Below, piece by piece: positions 62,664 through 64,000 of a DNA stretch of 64,000 bases. The translations under genes were made by a program, and so were the position numbers. Under the pieces are notes generated by a model. The model saw nothing but the letters and a program-made list of their open reading frames with translations. It was not told the DNA's origin and searched no databases. The DNA lies in the NCBI GenBank assembly GCA_965247065.1, contig CBDFGN010000006.1, positions 4,588,001-4,652,000 on the forward strand, written 5' to 3'. Numbering within the stretch: the stretch's first letter is position 1; every line of letters begins with the position of its first letter. Source of the DNA: CBDFGN01 sp965247065. Its GTDB lineage: Bacteria; Bacteroidota; Bacteroidia; Cytophagales; Cyclobacteriaceae.

Positions 62664-63656
62664 TCACTTTTTCATTCTGTGCTTCAAATTGTCGACCAGG
62701 ACTGCCCCGATGATGATACCCCCAATGATTATTTCCTGGAAATAGGTTGGGACTCCCAAAATGACGCAGCCATTTCGCAAAACAGCAATTAACAAGGCTC
62801 CCAAAATGGATCCGGAGGCGCTGCCTTCTCCACCCATCAACGAACCCCCGCCGATCACAACGGCAGCAATAATATCTAACTCCAAAGCCACCGCCGAAGT
62901 GGGGTCACCTATGCTTAGATTGCCGTATTGCATGACCGCGGCTACCCCGGTGAACAATCCACACAGAGTATAAATTAGGATGCGGTTACTCCGGATGTTA
63001 ATGCCACAAAGGCGAGCTGTATTTTCATTCGACCCCAGGGCAAAAACGTGACGGCCAAATACGGTTTTACGCAGCACCACCATCAGCACTATCAGCAATA
63101 GTAGGGTTATCCAAATCCCGGGTGCAAAAACCAACCAGGACGGCTCCGGATTAATACTCATCAATTCCTGCATCCAATTATAAGGTGTTGCGATGGTTTG
63201 TTCATTGGCCAACCATTTAGCCATTCCCCTGGCAATTTGCATGGTTCCCAAGGTTACAATAAAGGGGACTATCTTAAATCTCGAGCTAACAAAACCCCCA
63301 AACCAACCGATAAATCCGCAGGCTGCAATCGCTGCCAAAAAAGGTCGGGAAAATCCCAGGTTTTCGGCATTTGGATCCCCTAAGACCAGGGCAATCACCA
63401 CGGTACCTAAAGCCACCTGCGAGCCTACACTCAGGTCAATACCCCGGGAGATGATAACCAAGGTCATTCCCAATGCCCCAATCCCAATGATGACTGCCTG
63501 AGTCAGGATGGTTTTGAAGTTGTAAAAAGAAAAGAAGGAGGGATAAAAATCTTCCTGATTGATCCCCAGAAGGCTGAAAAGAGCTATGACGAACAACAAA
63601 CCGAAGAAGGGGCCAAATTGGAAAACAAGAGATCTTAGGGTTGCATTCATATTCAA
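62664..63656 (-). CDS. ABC sugar importer permease (RbsC/XylH family)
   Basis: The 330-residue protein has eight to ten helices and the family motifs TLVIISRGIDLSVGSQVALG, FIVTLGTMQIARGMAKW and GGGSLMGGEGSASGSILGAL. The last is the usual loop contacting the ATPase. It forms the membrane channel of a ribose, xylose or related sugar importer. The ATPase gene lies 7 bases upstream on the same strand, so they are one operon. A periplasmic binding protein is expected upstream, beyond the window edge. Confidence 0.92.
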   Translation of the reverse strand: MNMNATLRSLVFQFGPFFGLLFVIALFSLLGINQEDFYPSFFSFYNFKTILTQAVIIGIGALGMTLVIISRGIDLSVGSQVALGTVVIALVLGDPNAENLGFSRPFLAAIAACGFIGWFGGFVSSRFKIVPFIVTLGTMQIARGMAKWLANEQTIATPYNWMQELMSINPEPSWLVFAPGIWITLLLLIVLMVVLRKTVFGRHVFALGSNENTARLCGINIRSNRILIYTLCGLFTGVAAVMQYGNLSIGDPTSAVALELDIIAAVVIGGGSLMGGEGSASGSILGALLIAVLRNGCVILGVPTYFQEIIIGGIIIGAVLVDNLKHRMKK

Positions 63657-63663
63657 AACGTAT

Positions 63664-64000
63664 TCAAACTAATTTCCGCGACTCTCCATTGGTCACGCGA
63701 CCGGAAGTGGCATACAACATAACCTCTTTCTCCTCCCAATCCTTTACGGCTTTCACCGGAGACATTGACCCACGGTGCATCACGGCCAATGTATCACAAA
63801 CCCCAAAGAGCTCCGGCAAATAAGAGCTGACCATAACAATGGATTTACCCTGCGCGGCTAATTCCTGGATGATGCGATAGATCTCCGCTTTGCTGCCCAC
63901 ATCAATGCCCCGGGTAGGCTCATCCAGGAAAAAAATATCGCTGTCGTGGTGCAGTAAGCGAGCGAAAGAGACCTTTTGTTGGTTGCCTCCGGACAGGTCG
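63664..64000 (-). CDS. ABC sugar importer ATP-binding protein (RbsA-like), 5' end outside window
   Basis: The frame is open to the window edge. The visible C-terminal part includes DLSGGNQQKVSFARLL (signature motif), IFFLDEPTRGIDVGSKAEIY (Walker B with the D-loop) and VMVSSYLPELFGVCDTLAVM (H-loop region, Ser in place of the usual His). These are typical of the second nucleotide-binding domain of two-domain carbohydrate ATPases such as RbsA and XylG. Only about 112 codons of the usual 500 are in the window. It drives the permease gene that follows 7 bases later. Confidence 0.9.
   Translation of the reverse strand, partial: DLSGGNQQKVSFARLLHHDSDIFFLDEPTRGIDVGSKAEIYRIIQELAAQGKSIVMVSSYLPELFGVCDTLAVMHRGSMSPVKAVKDWEEKEVMLYATSGRVTNGESRKLV

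Noticed and set aside
1..64000. tRNA, rRNA or CRISPR array
   Set aside because: I found no tRNA-like T-loop with matching arms, no rRNA conserved block and no regularly spaced repeats.
1..64000. Insertion sequence, integrase or phage genes
   Set aside because: No transposase, integrase or structural phage protein was seen; the remnants look like deletions rather than insertions.

Overview
The window reads as chromosomal DNA of a free-living, probably marine, member of the Bacteroidota. This is inferred from the gene families: many lipoproteins with short Bacteroidota-type signal peptides, sulfatases, glycoside hydrolases, SSS and MFS sugar transporters, DUF6786, DUF4202, DUF2461, and the PSD1/DUF1501 and PVC-type heme-binding families that Bacteroidota share with Planctomycetes. 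It also fits one promoter that matches the Bacteroidota consensus. I see no rRNA, tRNA, CRISPR array, prophage or intact insertion sequence. Almost the whole window is catabolic accessory sequence for glycans and sugar acids, with many decayed gene remnants between the intact genes.

Layout. 1-12907 is all minus strand: an MGH1-like glycoside hydrolase (cut by the window edge), an MFS transporter of the anion:cation symporter family, a large heme-binding beta-propeller lipoprotein, a Tat-exported propeller protein, two sulfatases flanking a short-chain dehydrogenase and a membrane PAS histidine kinase. 13093-17026 is a patchy stretch: a VOC protein, a DUF6786 lipoprotein, a frameshifted NADP-dependent reductase with a MarR regulator (two matching candidate operators), and a broken end of an alpha-glucan phosphorylase. 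17368-21404 holds a two-component NHEJ system (LigD and Ku) followed by a TPR protein. 21408-26092 (minus) has a hydrolase, an SLC45-like sugar transporter and a GH31 alpha-glucosidase. 26394-30344 (plus) is a compact glpF-glpK-glpD operon, followed by an internally deleted amylosucrase gene, a possible ROK kinase stub and a GH20 hexosaminidase whose usual catalytic Glu is a Gln.

33316-37230 contains a frameshifted DUF2461 gene, a creatininase-family protein, an aldo/keto reductase and a Gfo/Idh/MocA oxidoreductase. 37542-44248 (plus) is an SSS symporter, an eroded NIPSNAP gene, a GH26 mannanase, a sulfatase and an enolase-superfamily dehydratase. 44411-47596 is a very large SGNH/propeller/cytochrome fusion. 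47804-49525 carries DUF4202, MobA and gluconokinase. 49949-54770 has an SSS symporter, an MFS sugar porter and a partly duplicated propeller-plus-SSS module, each copy of which has lost a different gene. 54853-59366 is a DUF1501/PSD1 pair. 60002-60463 is a GH116 tail fragment. 60971-64000 holds an SSS symporter and a ribose-type ABC importer cut by the window edge.

How it fits together. Extracellular or periplasmic hydrolases and sulfatases (GH26, GH20, GH31, MGH1-like, three sulfatases) would release sugars and sugar acids. These would enter through SSS, MFS and ABC carriers and be processed by oxidoreductases (SDR, AKR, Gfo/Idh/MocA), a sugar-acid dehydratase and gluconokinase. Notably there is no SusC/SusD pair anywhere in these 64 kb. 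The most interesting points are the reciprocal decay of a duplicated propeller/SSS module, the scattered remains of alpha-glucan metabolism, the GH20 Glu-to-Gln change, the MarR operator pair, and the Pol-PE-Lig order of LigD. I did not find a clearly new defence or mobile system.
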